A DNA stretch of 64,000 nt, taken from assembly GCF_036226445.1 (NCBI RefSeq), contig NZ_CP108474.1:4464001-4528000 (forward strand). Direction: 5' to 3'. Source of the stretch: Streptomyces sp. NBC_01255. GTDB lineage: Bacteria; Actinomycetota; Actinomycetes; Streptomycetales; Streptomycetaceae. Position numbers and translations under genes: made by a program. How positions within the stretch are numbered: the first letter of the stretch is position 1; each line of letters opens with the position of its first letter. Under the pieces are notes generated by a model that worked only from the letters and a program-made list of their open reading frames with translations, searched no databases and was not told where the DNA came from. Positions 15,454 to 24,071 of the stretch are shown in pieces.

Positions 15454-17061
15454 TCAGTCCTTCTTCGGCTCCTCCAGGCGCGGGAACAGCACCGCGCCCT
15501 TCGTCACCGTCGCGCCCGCCGGGAGCCGGCCCCACGTGGCGGCGTCCTGGACCGGCTGCGCGGCCAGGGCGCCCAGGGACGCCTCGGCGCCGAGCGAGTC
15601 CCACAGCGCCTGCGAGGTCTCCGGCATGATCGAGTTGAGCAGGACCGCGACCGCGCGGAGCGACTCGGCGGCCGTGTAGAGGATGGTCGCCAGGCGGGCC
15701 TGGCCCTCCGGAGAGTCGTCCTTCGCGACCTTCCAGGGCTCCTGCTCCGTGATGTAGCCGTTGACCTGCTTCACGAAGTCGAAGATCGCCAGGATGCCGC
15801 CCTGGAAGTCCAGCTCCTCGCCGATCTTGGCGTCGGCCGTCGCGACCGCCTTGGCCAGACCGTCCTGGATCGCCTTCTCGGCGTCACCGTCGGCCGCCGA
15901 GGCCGGCAGCGCGCCGTCGAAGTACTTGCCGACCATCGCCGCCACGCGCGAGGCGAGGTTGCCGTAGTCGTTCGCCAGCTCGCTCGTGTAGCGGGCCGTG
16001 AAGTCCTCCCACGAGAACGAACCGTCCTGGCCGAACGCGATCGCCCGCAGGAAGTACCAGCGGTACGCGTCCACGCCGAAGTGCGACGTCAGGTCCTGCG
16101 GCTTGATGCCCGTCAGGTTCGACTTCGACATCTTCTCGCCGCCGACCATCAGCCAGCCGTTCGCGGCGACCCGGCCCGGGACCGGCAGGCCCTGCGCCAT
16201 CAGCATCGCGGGCCAGATGATCGCGTGGAAGCGGAGGATGTCCTTGCCGATGAGGTGCACGTTCGCCGGGAACGTCTCGTCGAACTTCGCCTGGTCGGCG
16301 CCGTAGCCGACGGCCGTCGCGTAGTTCAGGAGCGCGTCGACCCACACGTACACGACGTGCTTGTCGTCCCACGGGACCGGGATGCCCCAGTCGAACGTCG
16401 AGCGCGAGATGGAGAGGTCCTCCAGGCCCTGCTTGACGAAGTTCAGCACCTCGTTGCGCGCCGACTCCGGCTGGACGAAGCCCGGGTTCGACTCGTAGAA
16501 CTCCAGGAGCTTCGGGCCGTACTCGCTCAGCTTGAAGAAGTAGTTCTCCTCCTTGAGGATCTCCACCGGCTTCTTGTGGACGGCGCACAGCTTCGTGCCG
16601 TCCTCCGCCTCGATGAGGTCGCCGGGGAGCTTGAACTCCTCACACCCCACGCAGTACGGGCCTTCGTACCCGCCCTTGTAGATCTCGCCCTTGTCGTACA
16701 GGTCCTGCACGAACTCCTGGACGCGATCGGTGTGACGCTTCTGCGTGGTGCGGATGAAGTCGTCGTTCGCGATGTTCAGGTGCTCCCAGAGGGGCTTCCA
16801 CGCCTCCTCGACGAGCTTGTCGCACCAGGCCTGGGGCGTGACGTCGTTCGCCTCGGCCGTGCGCATGATCTTCTGACCGTGCTCGTCCGTGCCGGTGAGG
16901 TACCACACCTTCTCGCCGCGCTGACGGTGCCAGCGCGTGAGCACGTCGCCTGCGACGGTCGTATAGGCGTGGCCCAGGTGAGGAGCGTCGTTGACGTAGT
17001 AAATGGGGGTCGTGACGTAGAACGCCTTCGCCCCCTGCTTCTCGGATCCAGTGGCCGCCAT
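15454..17061 (-). CDS. metG: Methionyl-tRNA synthetase
   Basis: A 535-residue class I synthetase. It has the HIGH-type motif as HLGH at residues 28-31, the KMSKS loop near residue 310, a zinc-knuckle region with YCVGCEEFKLPGD, and the WVDALLNYATA and FHAIIWPAMLM segments of the catalytic core. Length fits the actinobacterial form without the C-terminal tRNA-binding dimer domain. I start at ATG 17061 (MAATGSEK) because upstream in-frame codons are out of family and AGGA precedes this ATG. It is divergent from the two-component system with a 112-bp gap. Confidence 0.97.
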   Translation of the reverse strand: MAATGSEKQGAKAFYVTTPIYYVNDAPHLGHAYTTVAGDVLTRWHRQRGEKVWYLTGTDEHGQKIMRTAEANDVTPQAWCDKLVEEAWKPLWEHLNIANDDFIRTTQKRHTDRVQEFVQDLYDKGEIYKGGYEGPYCVGCEEFKLPGDLIEAEDGTKLCAVHKKPVEILKEENYFFKLSEYGPKLLEFYESNPGFVQPESARNEVLNFVKQGLEDLSISRSTFDWGIPVPWDDKHVVYVWVDALLNYATAVGYGADQAKFDETFPANVHLIGKDILRFHAIIWPAMLMAQGLPVPGRVAANGWLMVGGEKMSKSNLTGIKPQDLTSHFGVDAYRWYFLRAIAFGQDGSFSWEDFTARYTSELANDYGNLASRVAAMVGKYFDGALPASAADGDAEKAIQDGLAKAVATADAKIGEELDFQGGILAIFDFVKQVNGYITEQEPWKVAKDDSPEGQARLATILYTAAESLRAVAVLLNSIMPETSQALWDSLGAEASLGALAAQPVQDAATWGRLPAGATVTKGAVLFPRLEEPKKD

Positions 17062-17173
17062 GGTCGAAATCCTAACGGTCGTACGAAGATCCACTCACAT
17101 CGATAAACGTGGGGGCGGGGAGGGAGGGCAGGGGGAGAGGTCCGCGAAACATGCGGGTGGGGAAGATGGGGGC

Positions 17174-17860
17174 ATGCGTGTACTCGTGGCCGAGGACGAG
17201 CTCGTCCTCGCGGAGCTCGTCGCCGTCGGCCTGCGGCGGGCCGGCTTCGCCGTCGACGTCGTCCATGGCGGCGACTCCGCCCTGGAGCGGCTTGGCCTGG
17301 ACTCGTACGACGTCACTCCCTACGACGTCAGTCCCTACGACGTCCTCGTCCTCGATCGCGATCTGCCCCGCGTCCACGGCGACGAGGTCGCCCGGCGGCT
17401 CGTCGCCGCCGGGTCCCCCACCCGCATCCTCATGCTGACCGCCGCCACCGCCGTCGAGGACCGCGTCGCAGGCCTCGACCTCGGCGCCGACGACTACCTG
17501 GGCAAACCCTTCGAGTTCCCCGAGCTCGTCTCCCGCGTGCGCGCCCTGCGCCGGCGCTCCGCCCGCCCGCCGATCCCGCCCCTCCTGGAACGCGACGGGC
17601 TGCGCGTCGACACCGCCCGCCGGACCGCCACCCGCGACGGGCGCGACCTCGACCTCTCCCCTAAGGAGTTCTCCGTCCTCCAGATCCTCCTGGAGGCCGA
17701 CGGCGCACCCGTCTCCGCCGAGGAGCTCCTCGAACGCGCCTGGGACGCCCACGCCGACCCCTTCACCGGGGCCGTACGCGTCTGCATGAGCAAGCTGCGC
17801 GCGAAGGTGGGGGAACCGGGGCTCATCCGGACCGTGCAGGGCGTCGGGTACGTGGTGTGA
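17174..17860 (+). CDS. OmpR/PhoB-type response regulator with repeated receiver insertion
   Basis: A 228-residue response regulator. The receiver domain has acidic pocket E7-D8, phospho-acceptor Asp61 in LVLDRDLPR, Thr in MLTAATA and Lys in LGKPFEF. Residues about 130-228 form the winged-helix effector (DLSPKEFSVLQILLE, and the tail GLIRTVQGVGYVV). Just before the phospho-acceptor strand, the segment YDVTP-YDVSP-YDV shows a 15-bp unit present three times (17306-17350), pushing the Asp about 10 residues beyond its usual place near 51. Its stop overlaps the kinase start (GTGA), so the pair is coupled. Start 17174 chosen by the family N-terminus MRVLVAEDE. Confidence 0.93.
   Translation: MRVLVAEDELVLAELVAVGLRRAGFAVDVVHGGDSALERLGLDSYDVTPYDVSPYDVLVLDRDLPRVHGDEVARRLVAAGSPTRILMLTAATAVEDRVAGLDLGADDYLGKPFEFPELVSRVRALRRRSARPPIPPLLERDGLRVDTARRTATRDGRDLDLSPKEFSVLQILLEADGAPVSAEELLERAWDAHADPFTGAVRVCMSKLRAKVGEPGLIRTVQGVGYVV
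17306..17350 (+). repeat. 15-bp in-frame tandem triplication inside the response regulator
   Basis: Units begin at 17306, 17321 and 17336, each starting TACGACGTC; the first two are 15 bp and differ at one base, the third diverges after nine bases. They encode YDVTP, YDVSP and YDVLV. In-frame slippage expansion is the simplest explanation. Confidence 0.9.
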
Positions 17861-18942
17861 GCGGGCCCGTCCTGGGGGCCGGGTCCACCATCCGGACCCG
17901 GATCGCCCTCGTCTACGGCGGTGTCTTCCTGGTCCTCGGGGCCCTCCTGCTCCTCCTCGTGAACCTGCTGGTCAGAGCCGGTACGGACGGGGAGACGGAC
18001 GCGATCGTCTCGAAGGTGGACGAGGTTGCCGTCGTCGAGGCGTACCGGCTCGGCGACGACATCAGCGCGGCCGCCGGCGACCAGATGCTCATGTGGTCCT
18101 GCCTCGCCCTGCTCGTCATGGCCTGCGGCGCCGTCGTCGTCGGATGGTGGACCGCCGGGCGGGTCCTGCGGCCCGTGCACGAGATGACCGCCCGGGCGCG
18201 GCGGCTCTCCGAACGGAACCTGCACGAGAGGATCGCGGCGAGCGGCCCCGACGACGAGCTGAAGGAGCTCGGCGACACGATCGACGCGCTCCTCGGACGC
18301 CTGGAGACGGCCTTCGACAGCCAGCGCCGGTTCATCGCCAACGCCTCCCACGAGCTGCGGACCCCGCTCGCCACACAGCGCGCCGCCATCCAGGTGGGAC
18401 TGGACGATGACTGCGCGGTGCGGGATGTACTTCTCGACAGCAACCGCCGCAGCGAACGGCTCATCGACGGGCTGCTCCTCCTCGCCCGGAGCGAGCGCGG
18501 GCTCGCGGAGCGGGAGGACGTACCGCTGGGGGACGTCGTCGCGGAGGAGTACGAGGACGCGGAGGTGGTCGCCGGAGGCGGTGTCGTGCGGGGGAGCCGG
18601 GTGCTGCTCTCGCAGCTCGTCCGGAACCTCGTCGCGAACGCGGTCGCCTACAACGTGCCGGGGGGAGTGGTCGACGTACGCGTCGAGGGCGGGGTGCTGA
18701 CCGTGGTCAACACCGGGCCCGTCGTCCCGCCGGACCAGGTCGCCGGGCTCTTCGAACCCTTCCGGCGGGGCGAGGGGCGGGACCGCATGGGGCCGGGCGC
18801 GGGGCTCGGGCTCTCCATCGTGCGGTCGATCGCCGTCGCGCACGGGGGCGCCGTGACGGCCGTGGCGCGGGGTGCGGAGGAGGGCGGCGGGCTGGTGGTG
18901 ACGGTGACCCTGCCGGTCACCGTCACCCCTGCTTCTATCTAG
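17857..18942 (+). CDS. Sensor histidine kinase, partner of the adjacent response regulator
   Basis: A 361-residue membrane kinase. TM1 is about residues 14-40 and TM2 about 83-101, bracketing a short (~45-residue) extracytoplasmic loop. HAMP follows (about 102-155). The H-box is FIANASHELRTPLA with phospho-His165. The N-box is QLVRNLVANAVAYN and the G2 box GAGLGLSIVRSIAVAHGG. The small sensor loop suggests sensing in or near the membrane. GTG start overlaps the regulator stop by 4 nt. Its TAG and the TAG of the convergent VWA gene share the tetranucleotide CTAG at 18939-18942, leaving no spacer between the genes. Confidence 0.93.
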   Translation: MSGPVLGAGSTIRTRIALVYGGVFLVLGALLLLLVNLLVRAGTDGETDAIVSKVDEVAVVEAYRLGDDISAAAGDQMLMWSCLALLVMACGAVVVGWWTAGRVLRPVHEMTARARRLSERNLHERIAASGPDDELKELGDTIDALLGRLETAFDSQRRFIANASHELRTPLATQRAAIQVGLDDDCAVRDVLLDSNRRSERLIDGLLLLARSERGLAEREDVPLGDVVAEEYEDAEVVAGGGVVRGSRVLLSQLVRNLVANAVAYNVPGGVVDVRVEGGVLTVVNTGPVVPPDQVAGLFEPFRRGEGRDRMGPGAGLGLSIVRSIAVAHGGAVTAVARGAEEGGGLVVTVTLPVTVTPASI

Positions 18943-20672
18943 AACTCCAGGTCGGCGAGCAGACCGGCGTAGAACGCCGGGTGCGCCGTCTCGACCGGGG
19001 TCGCGCCGGGGAAGTACGCGGCGGTACGGGGAGTGCCGTCGAGCTTCCGGAGGAAGTCGAAGGCCTTGTTGTCCTCCTCGCCCCAGGCCACGAACCGCCA
19101 GTGCAGCGGGCGGTCCGCCGCCTCGGCCAGCGCCGCCGTGGCCGCCGTCTTCGACTCGGGCGCGCCGTCGGTCTGGAAGACGACCAGGGCGGGTCGCGCC
19201 GGGTCGGTCTTCTCGTGGTGGGCGAGGACCTCCTCCACCGCACGGTGGTAGTTGGTGCGGCCCAGGCGGCCGAGCGTGCCGTTGATCTCCTCGACGCGGG
19301 TGGGCGTGAGGTCGGCGGGGGTGAGCTCGACGGTGCCGTCGATGTCCGTGGAGAAGAACACGGTCGTGACGGTGGCGTCCTCGTCCAGGTGCGCGGCGAG
19401 GGCGACGGTCTGCTCGGCGAGACGCTGGACGGAGCCGTCCTTGAAGTACCCGCGCATCGAACCGGACCGGTCCACCACGAGGTACACGGCGGCCCGCGCC
19501 CCGGTGAGCCCCTGCTTCTTGAGCACGGCGCCGGCGGCCTTGTAGGCGTCGGCGAGGTGCGGGGCGGCGGCCTTCACCTTGGCGAGGGGGAGGGCGGGCG
19601 CGGCGGCCCCATCGGTGTCGGTGGCGGTGTCCGTGTCGGCTTCGCCGGCGGGCGCCTCGGCCTCGGCCGGGCTCGCGTCGTCGGCGGCGACGACCGCCTC
19701 CGGCTCTGCCGGGGTGTCGGCCGCGTCCGCCTGCGGGGTCGCCTCGGCGGTGGCCGTGTCGTCGGTGTCCGGCGTCTCGGCGAGCTCCTCCGGAGCGGCC
19801 GCCGGGTTCGTACCGTCGGTGTCCGCCTCCACCGGCTCGGCCGCAGGGGCCTCCGCCTCGACGGCTTCGGTGGTCTCGGGGGCAGCCTCGGCCTCCGGCT
19901 CCGCCGGAGTCTCGGTCGCCTCCGCGATCGCGGGCTCCGCCGCGCTCTCCTGCTCCTCCGGAGCGTCGACGGCGACGGCCGCCTCCGACTCCGCCGGGGC
20001 GTCCGGGGCCGTGTCGGCCACCGTGGCCGGCTCCGCTTCCGGCTCGGCGGTCTCGGTGGCGGGCGCGTCAGCGACGGCCGCCTCCGGCTCCGCTTCGGCC
20101 TCCGGCGCAGCCGGTTCGGCGGTCTCGGTCTCGACCGTGGCGTCAGGCGCCTCGGCGGTCTCGGTCTCGACTGTGGCGGCAGGCGCCTCGGCGGTCTCTG
20201 CCTCCGGCTCCGTCCGCTCCTCGGCGTCGGCCGCAGCGGCGGCCGGCTCCTCGGTCTCGGCCGTCGCGGGGGACGCCTCCGCCTCCGGCGTCTCGACCGC
20301 CGACGGCTCTGCAGCCGCCTCCGGCGCCTCGACCGCAGCGGCCTCCGCTTCCGGCGTCTCGACCTCCGCCGGCTCCGACGTGCTCGTCTCCGCCGACGCC
20401 TCGACTGTCGTGGTCTCCGCCGTCTCCGACGTCCCCCCGCTCCGTGCCTTCGGCACCTGCGGGTTGTCGAACGACGCGGCCACCAGGTCGTCCGCCGCGC
20501 GGCGGGCCGCGGCTTCTTCGGTGTCCGTGGACGTGGACGTGGACGTGTCCGTCGACGTGGACGTGTCCGTCGATGCCGACGAGGCCTCACGCGTCTGGGG
20601 CGGGACGGAGGTCGCCGGGGTGTCCTCGCGGTCCCGGCCGAATACCTTGCGCAGCATGCTCCGAATACCCAT
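18939..20672 (-). CDS. VWA-domain protein with long acidic Ala/Glu/Pro repeat region
   Basis: A 577-residue protein. Residues 1-20 (MGIRSMLRKVFGRDRED) form a short basic start. About 75-365 is an extremely biased Ala/Glu/Pro/Thr/Val stretch (units like ETAEAPA and ETAEPEAE) with no hydrophobic core, probably disordered. The last ~200 residues are a von Willebrand A domain: VYLVVDRSGSM (MIDAS DxSxS), GRTNYH (MIDAS Thr) and VVFQTDGAPES (MIDAS Asp). The domain most resembles TerF/TerY-like tellurium-resistance-type VWA domains. ATG 20672 follows AAAGGG; upstream in-frame extension is rejected. It diverges from the PhoX-type gene. Function unknown. Confidence 0.85.
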   Translation of the reverse strand: MGIRSMLRKVFGRDREDTPATSVPPQTREASSASTDTSTSTDTSTSTSTDTEEAAARRAADDLVAASFDNPQVPKARSGGTSETAETTTVEASAETSTSEPAEVETPEAEAAAVEAPEAAAEPSAVETPEAEASPATAETEEPAAAAADAEERTEPEAETAEAPAATVETETAEAPDATVETETAEPAAPEAEAEPEAAVADAPATETAEPEAEPATVADTAPDAPAESEAAVAVDAPEEQESAAEPAIAEATETPAEPEAEAAPETTEAVEAEAPAAEPVEADTDGTNPAAAPEELAETPDTDDTATAEATPQADAADTPAEPEAVVAADDASPAEAEAPAGEADTDTATDTDGAAAPALPLAKVKAAAPHLADAYKAAGAVLKKQGLTGARAAVYLVVDRSGSMRGYFKDGSVQRLAEQTVALAAHLDEDATVTTVFFSTDIDGTVELTPADLTPTRVEEINGTLGRLGRTNYHRAVEEVLAHHEKTDPARPALVVFQTDGAPESKTAATAALAEAADRPLHWRFVAWGEEDNKAFDFLRKLDGTPRTAAYFPGATPVETAHPAFYAGLLADLEF

Positions 20673-20816
20673 GGGCGAACCCTTTCGCATGAGTGGGTGC
20701 AGTGTGAATGTCCGTACTGGGCGTTTCGGGACGTTCATCCCTGGCCAGGGCGGACACGTAAGGTTAGCGGCCACCCCCTCCCTCCTCCGTGACCCGGTCG
20801 CCTCCGGATGCCGTGC

Positions 20817-20838
20817 ATTCATTCGGCGTTCACTCCGG
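20817..20838 (+). promoter_or_regulatory. PHO-box-like direct repeat upstream of the phosphatase
   Basis: ATTCATTCGGC (20817-20827) is immediately followed by GTTCACTCCGG (20828-20838). Streptomyces PHO boxes are 11-nt direct repeats close to GTTCACCCGGC, so two adjacent units fit PhoP binding. The gene downstream is a phosphatase of a class expected in the Pho regulon. Confidence 0.65.
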
Positions 20839-20928
20839 CGCCGCCCCTGTGCAGATGTGCGCACATAGCGTCGCCGCCGAAGGATTCCCGACACCATGTC
20901 GGCGCAGTGTGCGCCGGAGGAGGACGAA

Positions 20929-22971
20929 GTGCGCAAACTGCTGCCGCTCCTGAGCACGAACCCCCACGGAGGCGGCCGTTCCGCTCTCACCTGCCGATTC
21001 CGGTGTGGTGACGCCTGCTTCCACGAGGTGCCGAACACCAGCGACAACGAGTACGTCGGCGACGTCATAGCCGGTGTCCTCTCCCGTCGTTCGGCGCTGC
21101 GCGCCGCCGCCGTCGTGACCGTCGCCTCCGCCGCCGGCGGTGCCGTCGTCCTCGGTGGCGCCCCGGAGGCCGTCGCCCGTCCGCAGAAGCCCGCACGCCC
21201 CGACGGTGCCCGTGGGCTCCGCTTCGCCGCCGTCGCGCCCAACACCGCCGACCAGGTCACCGTGCCCGCCGGCTACGCCCAGAACGTCGTCATCCGCTGG
21301 GGCGAGCCGATCCTCCGCGGCGCGCCCGCCTTCGACTCCGAGAAGCAGACGGCGAAGGCCCAGGCCGGCCAGTTCGGTTACAACAACGACTTCCTCTCCC
21401 TGCTGCCGCTGCGCGGGGAGCACCACCGTCAGGTCCTCGTCGCCAACCACGAGTACACCGACGAGATCCTGATGTTCCGCGGTTACGACTCCGAGAACCC
21501 GACCCGCGAGCAGGTCGAGATCGCCTGGGCCGCGCACGGCCTCTCGGTCGTCGTCGTCCAGGAGGAGCACCGCTCCGGCAAGCTGACGCCCGTCACCCGT
21601 CACCACCTCAACCGGCGGCTGCACACCACCAGCGAGTTCGAGCTGACCGGCCCCGCCGCCGGCAGCGCCCTGCTGAGGACGAGCACCGACCCCGAGGGCC
21701 GTATCGTCCTCGGCACGCTCAACAACTGCGCCGGCGGCACCACCCCGTGGGGCACCACCCTCCACGGCGAGGAGAACTTCAACCAGTACTTCGCCTACGG
21801 AAGCTCCGCCACCGACAAGCGGTACGGGGTCGGGACCGGCGCCTCCGAGCGCAAGTGGGAGCGGTTCGACAAGCGCTTCGACCTCCGCCAGGAGCCCAAC
21901 GAGGTGCACCGCCAGGGCTGGGTCGTCGAGCTCGACCCGTACGACCCGGAGTCCACGCCCCGCAAGCGCACCGCGCTCGGCCGCTTCAAGCACGAGGCCG
22001 CGCAGCCCCGTCTCACCGAGGACGGCCGCCCGGTCGTCTACATGGGCGACGACGAGCGCTTCGACTACTTCTACAAGTTCGTGTCGTCGAAGCGGATGAA
22101 GAAGGGGAACTCGCGCAGCGCCCGCGAGCACAACCTCACGCTCCTCGACGAGGGCACGCTGTACGTCGCCAAGCTGACCGGCGACTCCCCGGCCGCCGAG
22201 ATCGACGGCACCGGCAAGCTGCCCAACGACGGCGAGTTCGACGGCTCCGGTCAGTGGATCCCGCTCGCCACCGGCGACGTCTCGCACGTCCCCGGCATGA
22301 CCGCCGAAGAGGTGTACGTCTTCACCCGCCTCGCCGGTGACAAGGTCGGGGCGACCAAGATGGACCGCCCCGAGGACGTCGAGCCGTCCCCGCGCAGCGG
22401 CCGCGTCTACGTCGCGCTCACCAACAACACCAACCGCGGCAAGGGCACGAACCCGGGCGCCGACGAGGCCAACCCGCGCAACCTGAACAAGCACGGGCAG
22501 ATCCTGGAGCTCGCCGAGCACTGGGACGACCCGGCCGCCGACGGCTTCGCCTGGCGTCTCTTCCTCGTCGCGGGCGACCCGAACGACCCGGCCACCTACT
22601 TCGCCGGCTTCCCCAAGGAGAAGGTCTCCCCGATCTCCTGCCCGGACAACGTGGCCTTCGACCCGCACGGCAACCTGTGGATCTCCACGGACGGCAACCA
22701 GCTCGGCTCGCACGACGGCCTGTTCGGCGTCGCCACGCGCGGCGAGCGCCGCGGTGAGCTCAAGCAGTTCCTGACCGTCCCCAAGGGTGCCGAGACCTGC
22801 GGGCCGATCATCCAGGACCGCCGCGTCGTCGTGGCAGTGCAGCACCCGGGCGAGCTCGACGGCGCCTCCGTCGAGACCCCGAAGTCGGACTGGCCCGACG
22901 GACCCGGCAAGATCGTCCGCCCGTCGGTCGTCTCCGTCTGGCGCAAGGACGGCGGCGACATCGGCGTCTGA
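20929..22971 (+). CDS. PhoX-type (DUF839) secreted alkaline phosphatase
   Basis: A 680-residue member of the PhoX/DUF839 family; characterised members are Tat-exported, calcium/iron-dependent phosphatases scavenging phosphate from organic esters. The Streptomyces-type cytoplasmic lead includes CRFRCGDACFHEVPN, then SRRSALRAAAVVTVASAAGG as the twin-arginine signal (about residues 52-75). The catalytic region shows GQFGYNNDFLSLLPL, NHEYTDEILMFRGY, GTTLHGEENFNQYFA and YVALTNN, all typical of the family. I start at GTG 20929 because GGAGGAGGA precedes it; ATG 20896 is an alternative adding 11 residues. The PHO-box-like repeat ~90 nt upstream supports phosphate control. Confidence 0.9.
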   Translation: MRKLLPLLSTNPHGGGRSALTCRFRCGDACFHEVPNTSDNEYVGDVIAGVLSRRSALRAAAVVTVASAAGGAVVLGGAPEAVARPQKPARPDGARGLRFAAVAPNTADQVTVPAGYAQNVVIRWGEPILRGAPAFDSEKQTAKAQAGQFGYNNDFLSLLPLRGEHHRQVLVANHEYTDEILMFRGYDSENPTREQVEIAWAAHGLSVVVVQEEHRSGKLTPVTRHHLNRRLHTTSEFELTGPAAGSALLRTSTDPEGRIVLGTLNNCAGGTTPWGTTLHGEENFNQYFAYGSSATDKRYGVGTGASERKWERFDKRFDLRQEPNEVHRQGWVVELDPYDPESTPRKRTALGRFKHEAAQPRLTEDGRPVVYMGDDERFDYFYKFVSSKRMKKGNSRSAREHNLTLLDEGTLYVAKLTGDSPAAEIDGTGKLPNDGEFDGSGQWIPLATGDVSHVPGMTAEEVYVFTRLAGDKVGATKMDRPEDVEPSPRSGRVYVALTNNTNRGKGTNPGADEANPRNLNKHGQILELAEHWDDPAADGFAWRLFLVAGDPNDPATYFAGFPKEKVSPISCPDNVAFDPHGNLWISTDGNQLGSHDGLFGVATRGERRGELKQFLTVPKGAETCGPIIQDRRVVVAVQHPGELDGASVETPKSDWPDGPGKIVRPSVVSVWRKDGGDIGV

Positions 22972-22986
22972 GGGCGCTAGATCCCG

Positions 22987-23036
22987 GGGAGGGTCTGGGC
23001 GTGGAGTGCTCTTCTACTCCACGCCCAGGCCCTCCC
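22987..23036. terminator. Bidirectional terminator overlapping the end of the minus-strand gene
   Basis: A 21-bp stem (22987-23007 with 23016-23036; one position is a G-T pair) with an 8-nt loop. The stop codon of the gene at 23014-24003 lies at the loop edge and its last codons form one arm, so a single hairpin serves both convergent genes. Confidence 0.8.
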
Positions 23037-24003
23037 TGAATCTCGTGAACTGTTCCTCCGGGTCCCCCGTGTACGCCCACGGCACCCATGCCGCCCGCGC
23101 CCCCAGCATCCCGAGCAGCTCCCTTGCGATCTCCACCTGGCCCGCGTAACACGCCGCGTGCGTCAGGAAGTTGAGGTCCCCCACCTCCTCCGGCGCCACC
23201 GGGCGTCCCGGGTCCCTGCCCTCGATCCAGCGCGCGTACGTGCGCCGCAGCTCCGTCACCGCCAGCTCGTGCTTCCAGTGCTGGTCGAAGCCCCGCACCG
23301 GGCCCCGGCCGAGCGCCCCGTCCGCGATGTAGCGGTACTCCTCGACCCGGGCGACCTGCACGAGCACCGGCAGCGCGGAGCCGGGCGGCGCCACGCCCGC
23401 CGCGTCGCGGGCGAAGTCGTACATGCTGCCGTGCGTGCCGTGCCACCGCGCCGACCAGTAGCGCAGCACCTGGATGTGTCCCTCGGTGTTGTACGGGTCC
23501 CGGCGCCGCAACTCGTCGAACCAGTGGCGCAGTTCGCGGCGCGCCACCCCGCCCTCGTACAGTCTCGCCACCGAGAGCAGCGACACCCACGGCATGGGGT
23601 CTGCCGGTGCCGCCTCGGCCGCGCCCCGGCAGGCGTCGACGGCGGCGTCGATCCGGCCCCGTTCCACGGCGGCGCCCCGGCCGGCCGCGATGGCCGCGTC
23701 GAAGACGCGGACGACCTCGGTCGCCGCCCGCAGCACGGCGGCGTCGGGGTTGCCGGGCTCGGCCGCCCGCCACGTCTCGACGGTGGAGCTGCCGGCGGCG
23801 GCGTGCGAGAGGAGCCGCAGCCGGTGGGTGCGGCGCGCCCAGTCGTCGCCGGTGGCGGCGAGCAGGTCGCGGACGCCCTGCCAGCGGCCGATGACGATGT
23901 CGTGGCGCGCCTCGGTGAGCGCGCGGTCGCCGAAGTCCGGGTCGAAGTCGGGCGCGAAGCGCTCCGCTCGCGCCGAGCGCGCGGAACGACGGCGTACGGC
24001 CAT
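23014..24003 (-). CDS. Helical-repeat (TPR/DUF4034-like) hypothetical protein
   Basis: A 329-residue soluble protein without signal or membrane segment. It opens with a basic lead (MAVRRRSARSARAERF) and continues as paired helices; WHGTHGSMYDFARDAA and GEVEIARELL-like segments recall DUF4034/TPR-type proteins that count or scaffold. I cannot assign a function. AAGGAG 6 nt before the ATG makes the start firm. It lies 68 nt downstream of the APC permease in the same direction, so co-transcription is likely, but no functional link is evident. Confidence 0.75.
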   Translation of the reverse strand: MAVRRRSARSARAERFAPDFDPDFGDRALTEARHDIVIGRWQGVRDLLAATGDDWARRTHRLRLLSHAAAGSSTVETWRAAEPGNPDAAVLRAATEVVRVFDAAIAAGRGAAVERGRIDAAVDACRGAAEAAPADPMPWVSLLSVARLYEGGVARRELRHWFDELRRRDPYNTEGHIQVLRYWSARWHGTHGSMYDFARDAAGVAPPGSALPVLVQVARVEEYRYIADGALGRGPVRGFDQHWKHELAVTELRRTYARWIEGRDPGRPVAPEEVGDLNFLTHAACYAGQVEIARELLGMLGARAAWVPWAYTGDPEEQFTRFREGLGVE

Positions 24004-24071
24004 GGGGGACTCCTTCGGTTCGGCTTCCGTCAGGTCCGACAGGTGGGGGTGTCGCTGCGTCTCGTGCGTAC

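Noticed and set aside
20673..21260. Upstream extension of the VWA gene to 21260
   Set aside because: The added 196 residues run antisense over the phosphatase start and signal peptide; ATG 20672 has its own Shine-Dalgarno and a typical N-terminus.
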